Shown here: positions 51,134 to 60,105 of the stretch, piece by piece
Position numbering within the stretch: the first letter of the stretch is position 1
Layout: each line of letters begins with the position of its first letter
Assembly (NCBI GenBank): GCA_947629385.1
Contig: CANRDO010000005.1
Coordinates: 31,402-95,401, forward strand
Length of the DNA: 64,000 nucleotides
Direction of reading: 5' to 3'
Origin: an uncultured Lachnospiraceae bacterium
GTDB lineage: Bacteria > Bacillota > Clostridia > Lachnospirales > Lachnospiraceae
Made by a program: the position numbers and the translations under genes
Notes under the pieces: model-generated
Told to the model about the DNA's origin: nothing
Databases searched by the model: none
What the model saw: the letters and a program-made list of their open reading frames with translations, nothing else

Positions 51134-52124
51134 GTATGTTCTCCTTCATGACAAGGAACAGAAGCTCCATTGTCAGCTCAAAATTTACATTTGCGCTCAG
51201 GCGCGCCTTTGCGCTCTCAATCGCGTTCATAACCTCCTCGACGCCCTCATAGGTGCAATAGCTGACCGTATCGCGGATCGTACGAAGCTCGTCCTTAAAT
51301 ACGATGCCGTCGATATCGCGCGTCGCCTTGAAATATACCATATCCCGGTACCAGAGCGCAAGGATATCCAGATAATCCTGAATCGAGACCTTGTATTCCT
51401 GAACCCCTTTTACATAATCGATCAGCTCACTGATCTGCATTTTCCCGGCGTTGCGGATCAGCATCATGGCCGAGGCCTTGACCGCGGCGAAATCCTCCGA
51501 GGACGCCAGCCGCACTGCCTTGCCGATATTTCCCTGTGCGAACGCGACGCAGATGTCCGCCTGATAATCCGGCACCATCAACTGCTCCATCAGGTAAGCC
51601 TTGACCTGCTCGTCCGGCACCGGCTTTAAATGCAGCACCACACAGCGCGAACGGATGGTATCGAGGAAGACCTGCTCGTTTGTCGCGAGCAGAATGATCA
51701 CGGCGTACTCCGGCGGCTCCTCGATCGTCTTCAGGATCGCGTTCTGCGCCTGAACCGTCAGCTTCTCCGCCTCCGGAATGATATAGATCTTGTATTTTCC
51801 GTTGTACGGGCGGATCTGGACGTCCCCGGTAAGCTGGACACGGACGTCGTCGACGCCGATGCTCGCCGGCTTCTCATGAAGAATATTGATAATATCCGGG
51901 TGATTCCCGCTCGCTGCCTGCTTGCAGGAATGGCATTCCCCGCACGGCCGCTCGCCGTCCGCGGTACACTGCAGCGTCATGGCAAACGCGTCTGCCAGGC
52001 GCTTCTTTCCTGTTCCCTTTTCCCCGGTAAATATATAGGCATGGCTGACCTTCCCGGTCTCTATCGCGCGCTCCAGAAGCGCGATCTCCTGCTTATGCCC
52101 GATCATATCTTTAAATCCTGCCAT
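51126..52124 (-). CDS. holB: DNA polymerase III subunit delta'
   Basis: This 332-residue clamp-loader subunit carries GEKGTGKK (34-41) at the P-loop, a zinc module with C53, C61, C64 and C67, the sensor/linker TIEEPPEYAVIILLATN and the SRC motif in TIRSRC. It works with DnaX and HolA to load the sliding clamp. ATG 52124 follows GAGGAG at 7 bases; the frame to 52139 has no better site. Its end overlaps ricT by 8 bp. The promoter lies at 52214-52242. Confidence 0.93.
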   Translation of the reverse strand: MAGFKDMIGHKQEIALLERAIETGKVSHAYIFTGEKGTGKKRLADAFAMTLQCTADGERPCGECHSCKQAASGNHPDIINILHEKPASIGVDDVRVQLTGDVQIRPYNGKYKIYIIPEAEKLTVQAQNAILKTIEEPPEYAVIILLATNEQVFLDTIRSRCVVLHLKPVPDEQVKAYLMEQLMVPDYQADICVAFAQGNIGKAVRLASSEDFAAVKASAMMLIRNAGKMQISELIDYVKGVQEYKVSIQDYLDILALWYRDMVYFKATRDIDGIVFKDELRTIRDTVSYCTYEGVEEVMNAIESAKARLSANVNFELTMELLFLVMKENIHG

Positions 52125-52187
52125 CGCCTGTCTCCTCAAATCTGCGCGGCGAACATGCCGTACTTCACAACTGCTGGTTCTGCCATT

Positions 52188-52205
52188 ATCACATAAAAAT
52201 GTGAT
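52188..52205 (-). promoter_or_regulatory. Short inverted repeat in the holB leader
   Basis: ATCACAT and ATGTGAT are perfect 7-bp inverted arms around AAAA, 9 bp downstream of the holB -10 box. It could be an operator or a leader hairpin. Confidence 0.4.
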
Positions 52206-52213
52206 CGTTTATG

Positions 52214-52242
52214 AGTATACCACATTTTCATATCCTTGTGAA
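52214..52242 (-). promoter_or_regulatory. Promoter of holB-ricT-trmN6-rsmI
   Basis: Minus-strand TTCACA (52237-52242) and TATACT (52214-52219), 17-bp spacer, about 90 bp ahead of the holB start. Confidence 0.55.
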
Positions 52243-52309
52243 GCGGTAGCACTCTGGGTTTTTCGGTTTTTGTGCCCTGAGTTTTTCGATTTCTGTCCCG
52301 AAAACAGGC

Positions 52310-52921
52310 TTAAAACGGGTCTCCGTCCGCTGCGATCTCACGCGCGATAAACGCCGCCACCTCGTCCATGCAGATCTGCCGGTCGTCGTCGTTGCGGAAG
52401 CGTCGCGTGACCCCGGCCCGGGCGATGTTTTCCTCTGAAAAATCCGCCTGGTCGGCCAGAAATCGCCGGCACATCTCTTCATACTTCGGTTCGGCCTGCT
52501 TCCGCTCGCGCTTCAGCGCCCGCTCCAGGCGGTTGCCGTCGTCCACCTCAATGTAGATCGGCACCACACGGTCGGCGCCGTAGTAATCCCTCACCTTCTG
52601 GAAAGACACCAGCGTCCCGAGCGCCAGATAGTCATAGCACTCCATGTCGATCTTGTCCCCGTCCGCCGTAAAGTAATACCACTTCCCGCAGGCGGTATCA
52701 TACTCCCGCAGTTCGATAACCTGTCCTTTCTCCTGCATCTCTCGCAGCTTCTCCACCGTGACAAAATGATACTGCACGCCGTCCGTCTCTTTCGCCCGGA
52801 TCGGCCGCGTCGTATACATGATGAAGGGCTTCAGTCCCAGCTCCTTCCTGGAGAGCACTTCCTCGTAGATCGTATCCTTGCCCGATGAGCTCTTACCCAT
52901 CACATAAAAGAGTTTTCCCAT
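52310..52921 (-). CDS. Guanylate kinase-like protein
   Basis: This 203-residue P-loop kinase has GKSSSGKD (9-16) and the GMP-binding segment YTTRPIRAKETDGVQYHFV, both diagnostic of guanylate kinases, which phosphorylate GMP to GDP. It lacks several residues of the classical lid region and has the looser sequence of the clostridial paralogue that sits beside a decarboxylase gene, so it may not be the main housekeeping Gmk. AGGTG precedes the ATG. The decarboxylase gene lies 147 bp upstream. Confidence 0.85.
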   Translation of the reverse strand: MGKLFYVMGKSSSGKDTIYEEVLSRKELGLKPFIMYTTRPIRAKETDGVQYHFVTVEKLREMQEKGQVIELREYDTACGKWYYFTADGDKIDMECYDYLALGTLVSFQKVRDYYGADRVVPIYIEVDDGNRLERALKRERKQAEPKYEEMCRRFLADQADFSEENIARAGVTRRFRNDDDRQICMDEVAAFIAREIAADGDPF

Positions 52922-53004
52922 AATTTCACCTGTATTTCATTTATCCGTTACCTTCATTGTATGCCATTGTATTCCAATCCGCGGCCGATTGCAACAGCGC
53001 CTTG

Positions 53005-53100
53005 CTCCGGCCTGCCGCTTTCTTCACGGCACAAATCGCTCTTCCGTCGTTTCTTTCACGACACGGATCATATTTCCGTCGCTTCCATCACGACACGGAT
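53005..53100. repeat. Three 32-bp tandem copies spanning the decarboxylase 3' end
   Basis: On the minus strand units beginning ATCCGTGTCGTG (ending at 53100 and 53068) and ATTTGTGCCGTG (ending at 53036) repeat every 32 bp. The first unit encodes the last residues of the decarboxylase, and its stop codon (53068-53070) falls at the junction to the second unit. Confidence 0.7.
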
Positions 53101-54642
53101 CGCTCTTCCGCTTTCATCCGCCATGCCCCGCAGCGCAAGCCCGGCGTCCCGCTCCCGTGCAAGCCTTTGCAAAAGCTCCTCCGAGATCCGCTCGCCCGGA
53201 ACGAGCAGAGGAACCCCGGGAGGATAGAGATAGATATACTCAGCGGAAACCCGACCAGCGCTGTCCGCCAACGAAACCGACTCTGACGGACTTTCCTGCG
53301 CCTGACGGATCGTCAGGACTTCCTCATTTGCCGGATATTCCGCCCATCGCATCCCGGCCGCGCTTCCTGCCATGTCTGCGCAATTACCTGAAAACGGCAA
53401 AGCGCCTTTCATTCCATTTGCCAACGCCGCGTCGATCTCCAGCAGCGCCGCCGTCAGCCGGTCGAAGCCCTCCTGCGTGTCCGCGACGGTCATGATCGCC
53501 GTCACGTAGTCCGCCGCCACCATCTCCGGCTCCAGGTGATATTTCTCCCGCAAAATTGCAGCGAGCTCCGGCCCGCTCATGCCACACTGCTCCGTAGAAA
53601 TCAGCACCTTGGATCGGTCAAAGTCATAGATCAGCGCATCCTTATCCACCAGCCGCAGCACCCGCAGCTTTCGCCGCAGTTCGTCCCTCATCCGTTCCAG
53701 CCGCGTCACGAATGCGCCGAACAACTCGCCGCCCTGCTCCTCCAGCAGCCGAACGCAGGCATCCATGCCGGCCATCAGGACGTAGCTCGGACTACTGGTC
53801 TGGTAGATGTCCAGATAGCTCCTGAGCTTTTCCCGGTCCACCCGATCCCCCTGCACATGTAGGAGCGCCGTCTGCGTCAGCGAGGGGAGCGTCTTGTGTA
53901 CGCTGTTGATCACGATGTCCGCCCCGCAGGAAAGTGCCCGCTCCGGAAAATACGGGTGCATCCCGAAATGTGCCCCGTGCGCCTCGTCCACGATCAGAAC
54001 CGCCCCTGCAGCGTGCGCCTCCGCCGCAACCGCGCCGATATCCGACACTACGCCGTCGTAGGTCGGCGAGGTCACAAGCACCGCCTGAATATCGGGATGC
54101 CGACGCAGGGCCTCCCTTACGTCCTCAGGACGGATGCTGCCGCAGATCCCGCAAACTGTGCCTGACCTTCGAGCCCTCCCGCCCAAAATACCCGAAGTAT
54201 CATGTGCGCCTGCCGCCAACGCATCCTCGCCCGGAGCACTGCGCCTGCCTGCCGCCGGAGTTCCCACAATCGGCGGGTAGACATACGTCACACGCAGATC
54301 ATTCAGAAACGCGGCGTGATAACAGGATTTGTGACTATTGCGCGCCAGCAGGAGTCGCCTGCCCCGCGCTACGGACGCGGAGACGGCCGCCAGGATCCCG
54401 CAGGTGCTCCCGTTCACCAGATAATAGCTCTCCTCCGCGCCGTACAGACGCGCCGCCCTGCGCTGCGCCTCCAGCAGGATCCCTTGCGCGTGGTGAAGAT
54501 CGTCAAAGCCGTCAATCTCCGTGATATCAATCGCGAACGGATCCCCGAAAGGACTGATCCGCCGCTTGTGCCCCGGCATGTGCAGCGGATAGAAATCGGA
54601 CGCTCCGTACTGCTTCAGCTTTTCGAGTAGATTTTCAGACAT
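53068..54642 (-). CDS. Orn/Lys/Arg decarboxylase-like PLP enzyme
   Basis: This 524-residue enzyme has the fold-type I PLP core of Gram-positive arginine/lysine/ornithine decarboxylases: HMPGHKRR (21-28), GSTCGILAAVSA, IVDEAHGAHFG (217-227) with the PLP-binding Asp, and INSVHKTLPSLTQTA with K250 as the Schiff-base Lys. Product would be a polyamine precursor. It has an extra loop at about 126-164 and its C-terminal end is shaped by a 32-bp repeat. ATG 54642 follows AGGAGA; the frame extends to 54684. The pairing with a guanylate kinase-like gene and holB is conserved in Clostridia. Amino-acid substrate is not predictable. Confidence 0.88.
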   Translation of the reverse strand: MSENLLEKLKQYGASDFYPLHMPGHKRRISPFGDPFAIDITEIDGFDDLHHAQGILLEAQRRAARLYGAEESYYLVNGSTCGILAAVSASVARGRRLLLARNSHKSCYHAAFLNDLRVTYVYPPIVGTPAAGRRSAPGEDALAAGAHDTSGILGGRARRSGTVCGICGSIRPEDVREALRRHPDIQAVLVTSPTYDGVVSDIGAVAAEAHAAGAVLIVDEAHGAHFGMHPYFPERALSCGADIVINSVHKTLPSLTQTALLHVQGDRVDREKLRSYLDIYQTSSPSYVLMAGMDACVRLLEEQGGELFGAFVTRLERMRDELRRKLRVLRLVDKDALIYDFDRSKVLISTEQCGMSGPELAAILREKYHLEPEMVAADYVTAIMTVADTQEGFDRLTAALLEIDAALANGMKGALPFSGNCADMAGSAAGMRWAEYPANEEVLTIRQAQESPSESVSLADSAGRVSAEYIYLYPPGVPLLVPGERISEELLQRLARERDAGLALRGMADESGRAIRVVMEATEI

Positions 54643-54720
54643 CGTGTCTCCTTCATTCTTTGCGGCAGATGCAAAAACATCCAACGTTGCAAAAGCCCGG
54701 CCAAACGAAATTTACAGTTT

Positions 54721-54750
54721 ATCATAGCCAGAAGTTCTTTTCTTTGTCAA
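54721..54750 (-). promoter_or_regulatory. Promoter of the decarboxylase gene
   Basis: Minus-strand TTGACA (54745-54750) and TATGAT (54721-54726), 18-bp spacer. Confidence 0.65.
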
Positions 54751-54793
54751 TAAAATTTCTGTCGATTTTCCTCCAAAAAAATACTTTTATTCA

Positions 54794-54821
54794 TGGACAA
54801 AACGGGCAGAGCCGCTATAAT
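54794..54821 (+). promoter_or_regulatory. Promoter of proC
   Basis: TGGACA (54794-54799) and TATAAT (54816-54821), 16-bp spacer, divergent from the decarboxylase promoter. The leader to proC is about 115 bases. Confidence 0.6.
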
Positions 54822-54943
54822 AAACTTATGAACGGTCAGCTGAGATTTTTGATAAGCATCTTTGACCGGAAACAGAGCTCGATAAAACGAATGTCTGACA
54901 TAGCAAAGAAACTGCATATACAAGAGAAAGGACGTGACCTGTT

Positions 54944-55738
54944 ATGAAACTTGGATTTATCGGCTGCGGCAATATGGCGACCGCGATCATCGGCGGTATT
55001 CTCGCAAAGGAACTTGTCCCGGCGGACGAGATCATCGTATCCGCCCTGCACAAGGAGACGCTCACGCGCGCGGCGAAGACCTACGGCGTGCGCACGGCGC
55101 GCTACAACCGCGACGCCGCCGGCGCGGATATCGTTTTTCTAGCGGTCAAGCCGCAGTTCTATGAGGAGGTCATCCACGAGATCCGAGACTGCATCACACA
55201 GAATCAGGTGATCGTCTCCATCGCGCCCGGCAAATCAATCGCCACGATCACGGAGTGGTTCGGCAAGAAAATCAAGCTGGTGCGCACGATGCCAAACACG
55301 CCGGCGATGGTCGGCGAGGGCATGACCGCGGTCTGCCCCTCCGACAACGTGACAAAAAAAGAGCTCCAGACAGTGCTGTCGCTCTTCGAAGCCTGTGGCA
55401 CGGCCGAGGTCATGCCGGAGCGCCTGCTCGACGCGGTCGTCTCGGTGAGCGGCAGCTCCCCGGCCTACGTCTTCATGCTGATCGAGGCGATGGCGGACGG
55501 CGCGGTGCGGGACGGGATCCCACGCGCGCAGGCCTACCGCCTGGCGGCGCAGTCTGTGCTCGGCAGCGCGAAGATGGTACTCGAGACAGGGAGACATCCG
55601 GGCGAGCTCAAGGACATGGTCTGCTCGCCGGCCGGCACCACGATCGAGGCCGTCGCAGCGCTCGAAGCCGCAGGCTTCCGCAGCGCGGTCCTCGCCGGGA
55701 TGAAGGCCTGCACGGACAAGACGAAAGGGATGGCGTAG
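54944..55738 (+). CDS. proC: Pyrroline-5-carboxylate reductase
   Basis: This 264-residue enzyme reduces pyrroline-5-carboxylate to L-proline with NAD(P)H, the last step of proline synthesis. The Rossmann loop FIGCGNMATAI (5-15), AVKPQFYEEV, MPNTPAMVGEGMTA and the C-terminal SSPAYVFMLIEAMADGAV and SPAGTTIEAV segments are all typical of ProC. AAAGGA lies about 11 bases before the ATG. It is a single-gene unit with its own promoter; the next gene is convergent. Confidence 0.95.
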   Translation: MKLGFIGCGNMATAIIGGILAKELVPADEIIVSALHKETLTRAAKTYGVRTARYNRDAAGADIVFLAVKPQFYEEVIHEIRDCITQNQVIVSIAPGKSIATITEWFGKKIKLVRTMPNTPAMVGEGMTAVCPSDNVTKKELQTVLSLFEACGTAEVMPERLLDAVVSVSGSSPAYVFMLIEAMADGAVRDGIPRAQAYRLAAQSVLGSAKMVLETGRHPGELKDMVCSPAGTTIEAVAALEAAGFRSAVLAGMKACTDKTKGMA

Positions 55739-55744
55739 GGTTTT

Positions 55745-56497
55745 CTATTCCGGACAGTCCGCGGCACACAGGGCGCAGCCGATCGCCGACAGGAAATTTC
55801 CGTTCTCCGGAATCCGGCATTCGCATTCCAGCGCGTGCCGCGCGTACTGTCCGATGCCCGGGATCTGTGTCAATCCCCCTGAGAGCAGGATCGGTGATCT
55901 GCCTACCTTGCCGAGCAGCGCCTTCGCCTGCACCAGTATCTGCCAGACAACCGCCCTCAGGATTTCCTCCGACGGAGTATTTTCAGCGATCAGTTCCACG
56001 ATCTCGCTCTGCGCGAACACCGCGCACACAGAGGAAAGCCTGATCTTCGGCGGACACCCGGCGTCTGTGAGGTCGACCTTTGAAAGCTCCGTCTCCAGCA
56101 GCTTCGACGTGTTCGCGAGAAACAGACCGCTTCCGGCGGCGCACCTGTCATTGAGAAAGAAGCGCTTCAGCTGTCCCTGCGACTGCACAATGACCTTTGT
56201 GTCCTGTCCGCCGATATCGAGCACGACGTCCGACTCCGGCTCGCTGTAAAAGACGCCCCGCGCCAGAGCCGTGAGTTCGTTGATATTTCCGAGCCCCGGA
56301 ACATTCTTTTTCCCATAGCCGCAGGAGACGATCCTCACATCCCCGTACTGTTCCCGCAGGCGTCTGAGCTTTTCCGGAAAATACTCTCTCTGACGGATCG
56401 CGGTCTTTTCCAGAGACAAGTCGACGATCCCGCCCGACGGATCCATCACGCAATATTTCGTGTACGCAGAGCCCACATCAATACCTATCCGATACAT
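55745..56497 (-). CDS. Acyl-CoA dehydratase activase-like ATPase (BadF/BcrA/HgdC type)
   Basis: This 250-residue protein is an ASKHA-fold ATPase. GIDVGSAYTK (5-14) and LDIGGQDTKVI (93-103) are its phosphate loops; C119 in NDRCAAGSG and C158 in SSVCAVFAQSE are the two Cys that, from each subunit of a homodimer, hold the shared 4Fe-4S cluster in HgdC-type activators. Such proteins use ATP to inject an electron into 2-hydroxyacyl-CoA dehydratases or benzoyl-CoA reductase-like partners. No dehydratase subunits are in the window, so the partner is unknown. Confidence 0.9.
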   Translation of the reverse strand: MYRIGIDVGSAYTKYCVMDPSGGIVDLSLEKTAIRQREYFPEKLRRLREQYGDVRIVSCGYGKKNVPGLGNINELTALARGVFYSEPESDVVLDIGGQDTKVIVQSQGQLKRFFLNDRCAAGSGLFLANTSKLLETELSKVDLTDAGCPPKIRLSSVCAVFAQSEIVELIAENTPSEEILRAVVWQILVQAKALLGKVGRSPILLSGGLTQIPGIGQYARHALECECRIPENGNFLSAIGCALCAADCPE

Positions 56498-56608
56498 ATC
56501 GCGTCCTTCAAAACCTCAAGCTGCCTTCATTTACAATTCCCTGCATTTTACATAATGCAAAACACCGCCATATAAATGGCAAGTAACTTACAAAAAGATT
56601 TTGTCTGA

Positions 56609-56881
56609 TCAATAAAAGCTTATCCTCAACCTTTTCCCCAATCCTGCTGCCAAAGTCTGCAATGTCGCGACGGTGGGGCTACATGTACCGTTTTCGATTC
56701 TGCTTATATTTGACTGGCGGATTCCCGTCCGTTCTGCAAGCTCCTTCTGCGTCATGTGGGATTCCGTCCTCGCCGCAATTAATGTTTTCGTGAGCTCGAA
56801 CTCAACACGTGTCGCTTCATGCTCTGCTCGGAATTCGGGATCCCGCATCTGTTTTTCTCTGTATTTTTCAAGATCATCCAT
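56609..56881 (-). CDS. higA: HigA-like XRE antitoxin
   Basis: This 90-residue protein has an N-terminal dimer/neutralising segment (DLEKYREKQMRDPEFRAE) and a C-terminal Cro/CI helix-turn-helix (MTQKELAERTGIRQSNISRIENG). It is the antitoxin and repressor of the HigBA pair. ATG 56881 follows AGGGG at 9 bases; it overlaps the toxin gene by 8 bp, so the toxin is first in the operon, as in HigBA modules. A longer frame to 56989 lies inside the toxin gene and is rejected. Confidence 0.9.
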   Translation of the reverse strand: MDDLEKYREKQMRDPEFRAEHEATRVEFELTKTLIAARTESHMTQKELAERTGIRQSNISRIENGTCSPTVATLQTLAAGLGKRLRISFY

Positions 56882-57242
56882 TTGTATCGCCCCTCTCCAT
56901 TCTCTTTCTGTTTTCATAATCTGATTTGTACTTCTTCGCCAGCACGATTTCCTCTTTCGGCGTCTTTCTCGATTTCTTGACAAAACCATTCGTCACAATA
57001 ATCTTATTATCCACATAGAAAAAATAGAATATTCTGGTTATGTCACTCGAAAACTTAATTCTTAATTCGAAAAGTCCACCACCAACCGGCTTAGAGTATG
57101 GTTCACGCAGCATATTACCAAATTCTTTTAATAACGTCAGACTGTCTAATGCTTTATTTCGCATTTTTGTACTCAGGTTATCAAGGAAATCTTCTACCGG
57201 TTTTCTCCCATTTGGAAGCTTATAGAATTCTATTTCAAACAC
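56874..57242 (-). CDS. higB: HigB/RelE-like toxin (phage Gp49 family)
   Basis: This 122-residue protein has the RelE-superfamily layout of Gp49-like HigB toxins: IEFYKLPNGRKPVEDFLDNL, LREPYSKPVGGGLFELRIKFSSDITRIFYFF and HGFVKK-type NGFVKKSRKTPKEEI. These toxins cut mRNA on the ribosome; the Lys and Arg residues of the active face are kept. The start is a GTG at 57242 preceded by AGAGG. It has a strong promoter with a small palindrome and is followed by the overlapping antitoxin gene. Confidence 0.9.
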   Translation of the reverse strand: MFEIEFYKLPNGRKPVEDFLDNLSTKMRNKALDSLTLLKEFGNMLREPYSKPVGGGLFELRIKFSSDITRIFYFFYVDNKIIVTNGFVKKSRKTPKEEIVLAKKYKSDYENRKRMERGDTNG

Positions 57243-57255
57243 TTTTACCTCTTCT

Positions 57256-57300
57256 GTGCTTTAGCACTTTCATGATATTCCTTTTTTGATATATTGTCAA
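57256..57300 (-). promoter_or_regulatory. higBA promoter with palindromic operator
   Basis: Minus-strand TTGACA (57295-57300) and TATCAT (57272-57277), 17-bp spacer. GTGCTTTAGCAC (57256-57267), 5-bp inverted arms, lies at the expected transcript start and is a likely HigA site. Confidence 0.6.
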
Positions 57301-57306
57301 GTTACA

Positions 57307-58122
57307 TTACCGCTTCAGCTCCCCGAGCGTCCCGAATGTGTATCCCATCTCCTCCCACTTCGTCAGCAGCTCGTCGAGGATCACTGCATTCGTGGAGGAA
57401 GTATTGTGCAGCAGCACGATCGCGCCCGGGTGGATGCGCCCGAGAAGCTTCTCGAAAGCCTCCTCCTTCGAGGGCTGATCATCCTGATACCAATCTACGT
57501 AGGCCAGGCTCCAGAAAAATGTCTGGTAGCCGAGCTGTTTAGCCATCTTCAGGTTGCTCTCGCTGTACTTCCCCTGCGGCGGCCGGTAATAATGCGCCAG
57601 CTCCTGTCCGGTCGCTTCCCGGAAGGCGGCCTCCAGATCCTTGATCTCTTTCTCAAATGACGCCATATCCGAGATCTTTGACATGTCCGGGTGATGCATC
57701 GTATGATTCCCGACCGTGTGCCCCTCAGCGACAATCTGCCTCACCAGCTCCGGATTGTCGTTGATGAAATTTCCCACGGCAAAAAAGGTCGCGTGGACGC
57801 CATGCTTTGCAAGCGCCGCGAGGATCGCGGGCGTATTGCCGTTCTCATAGCCGCAGTCGAAGGTCAGGTAGATGATTTTCTCGTCCGTGTCCCGCGCGTA
57901 CCATGCGTCGTACTGCGCCAGCTCCTCGTACGTGGCGTTTCCGACCGGCGTTTCGCCCTCCTGCCGGAAGCTCAGCCCCCAGTTGCCATCGGCGGACGCC
58001 GGGGAAGTCCGAATCGTCCTCTCCACGCGCGCCGCCATGCGCCCTGCAAAAAAGGCCGCAGCAAAAATAAACACCACCGCAGCCTTTTTCCATATCTCTT
58101 TCTTTTTTGTCTTCCAGATCAT
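57307..58122 (-). CDS. pdaA: PdaA-like polysaccharide deacetylase
   Basis: This 271-residue protein has an N-terminal membrane anchor (about 13-30) and a NodB-type deacetylase domain. LTFDCGYENG (86-95, with D89) is close to the PdaA signature, and H140 and H144 in GNHTMHHPD complete the metal triad; RPPQGKYS is the catalytic arginine loop. In Bacillus PdaA makes muramic delta-lactam of the spore cortex, so a sporulation role is likely but inferred. The start follows GGAGCGG. Upstream lies a GH18 wall hydrolase gene on the same strand, often associated with spore functions. Confidence 0.88.
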   Translation of the reverse strand: MIWKTKKKEIWKKAAVVFIFAAAFFAGRMAARVERTIRTSPASADGNWGLSFRQEGETPVGNATYEELAQYDAWYARDTDEKIIYLTFDCGYENGNTPAILAALAKHGVHATFFAVGNFINDNPELVRQIVAEGHTVGNHTMHHPDMSKISDMASFEKEIKDLEAAFREATGQELAHYYRPPQGKYSESNLKMAKQLGYQTFFWSLAYVDWYQDDQPSKEEAFEKLLGRIHPGAIVLLHNTSSTNAVILDELLTKWEEMGYTFGTLGELKR

Positions 58123-58258
58123 TCCGCCGCTCCGAGCAGTTCTCTCACAGGAGTTTATGCGGGCATATGTACATTTATGAGCCTCCGCTCATTCAAATCA
58201 GCCAATTTTGCAAAGTAAGCCGGATTTCCTGCAGCAGGCAGAGTCTGTCCGGACCGCT

Positions 58259-59959
58259 TCACCCGATCCCGCTCCGGATCGCCTCCCACACGCTGTCCTT
58301 CTGGTTGCCGAGCACCCACTCCGCGATGCCGCCGAGATCATACTCGCCGACCAAAGCGGCGCGCGCCGCCACGGAATCCTCATCCTCGAGCCAGATCTGG
58401 CAGAGCCGGCCCTGCTCGTCCGTCCACTCGGCGTACTGCTGTCCCGTGCTCTCATCGTAGACAGGAGACACTCCCGCCGCCGCAAGGATCTCATCCGCGC
58501 GCGCCATCGATACGGCCTCGCTCGTCACCTGCGACGTGCCGTCCTCGTTCGTCTGCGTGTACCACAGTCTTGAATAGAACGGAATCCCGCTGATCAGCTT
58601 CTCCTTCGGGACCTCAGTCAGCATGTTCTGGATCCCTGTGATCTCAAAGTTCATCGACGCCACGCTTCCCACAAGATCGGAACCGGCATAATGCTCGTCG
58701 TATCCCATCACGATCACATAATCGCAGACGGCGCCCAGCTCATCCCTGTGATAGTGCCGTGAGAAATCCATCGGCACAGGCACGTCCACCGAGAGCACAA
58801 TCTGATTCTTCCGGCACAGGATCGAGAGCTCGCGCATAAACTGCGCGTAATCATACCCCGCCTCCTGGGCGATTCCCTCCAGGTCAATATTGATCCCGTC
58901 GAAGCCAAGCTCAAGCGCCTGATTTACGAGATAATTCTGCAGCGTCTGCCTCGCCTGCCGCGACGCCAGGACCGCGGTCGTGCTGACGTTCTCGCTGAAG
59001 TTGCTGACCAGCGCCCATACCTGCAGCCCGGCCTTGTGCGCACGCTTCACATAGGCGGCGTCCGCGAACGACTGGACATTGCCCTCATTGTCGCTCAGGA
59101 AATACCATGTCGGCGAGATCACATTCACACCGGTCATACCCTTAATGTCCTTCTTGATCTCCGCGTTCATCTCCGGGTAATCGATCTGATGCCATACAAG
59201 ATTCACGCGTCCCTCCTGATGGATCGAAGGATATTCCGCATGATAATAGGTCTCCGTCGTCACCTTCTCTGATTCTTTCTCAAGGCGGCTGTTCTTCACG
59301 TATCCGATGTAACCGTCCGGAGTCACGATCTGCGACCACTTCTGCATCTGCTCCAGCACCGTAACCTGCGTCCCTGCCGTCACCTTCGTGAGGATCGGGC
59401 TCTTGATCCCGCCCCGGTAGCGCACCGCTCCGTCGTGCTTCAGCCTGGCCGTCGTAATCTCTGTGCTGCCGAACGTCACGAATACACGCGGCGGCGCGTC
59501 AAATGTCTCGCACTTCAGGTCGGAATACTGCTGCAGGAAATTTGCCGAGAGAAACATCCCTGCGGACGTCGTCTTCAAAACCTCATACCCGGCGTCAAAG
59601 CTCTCGCCGTCCACCGTGTACGCCGTGCTGTTCGGCGCAAACTCAAAGATCTGCTCCGCCGTTGTAAACAGCAGCAGCCCCGCCGACGCGTCCCAGTGAA
59701 AGCGCGGATTCAGCTCCCGCTGCACCAGCGTGTAATCGATATACGCGCTGCCGTCCAGGATCAGCGCGCGTTCCTGCGCCACATGATCCTGCACGATCAC
59801 AGCCGCCTCGTTTTCTCCGAGCGCGCCGAAGTAATCCTCCGCGCTCATGCGTTTATTGCTTGGCGTATATTTCACAATGCACACCACAAGGATCGCCAGA
59901 ATCCCAAGCCCTGCGATCACCGCGGCAAGCAGTCGAAATACTCTGTTGTCTGATTTCAT
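58259..59959 (-). CDS. Membrane-anchored GH18 glycoside hydrolase with SH3 domain
   Basis: 566 residues: a membrane anchor (about 10-29), a copper-amine-oxidase-N-like domain (about 50-150), an SH3_3-like wall-binding domain (about 182-228, TQVTVLEQMQKWSQIVTPDG) and a GH18 barrel (about 250-566). The catalytic signature is DGINIDLE (354-361) with E361 as the acid. The domain is most like the YaaH/YdhD group of spore-peptidoglycan hydrolases rather than secreted chitinases. It lies 136 bp upstream of pdaA on the same strand. Wall glycan as substrate is inferred from domain make-up. Confidence 0.87.
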   Translation of the reverse strand: MKSDNRVFRLLAAVIAGLGILAILVVCIVKYTPSNKRMSAEDYFGALGENEAAVIVQDHVAQERALILDGSAYIDYTLVQRELNPRFHWDASAGLLLFTTAEQIFEFAPNSTAYTVDGESFDAGYEVLKTTSAGMFLSANFLQQYSDLKCETFDAPPRVFVTFGSTEITTARLKHDGAVRYRGGIKSPILTKVTAGTQVTVLEQMQKWSQIVTPDGYIGYVKNSRLEKESEKVTTETYYHAEYPSIHQEGRVNLVWHQIDYPEMNAEIKKDIKGMTGVNVISPTWYFLSDNEGNVQSFADAAYVKRAHKAGLQVWALVSNFSENVSTTAVLASRQARQTLQNYLVNQALELGFDGINIDLEGIAQEAGYDYAQFMRELSILCRKNQIVLSVDVPVPMDFSRHYHRDELGAVCDYVIVMGYDEHYAGSDLVGSVASMNFEITGIQNMLTEVPKEKLISGIPFYSRLWYTQTNEDGTSQVTSEAVSMARADEILAAAGVSPVYDESTGQQYAEWTDEQGRLCQIWLEDEDSVAARAALVGEYDLGGIAEWVLGNQKDSVWEAIRSGIG

Positions 59960-60105
59960 TTGTCGTACTTCCCCTTTCGAAACAATTCCAAGTATCTAAA
60001 ACATCTTATCATATTCATGCGAAATCCGTCATGTTTTCCGGCATTATTTCATAAAAAAATAAGAAAGTGTATAAGGGAATACCGGTTTCGGCTGCTTCTC
60101 CTTTC

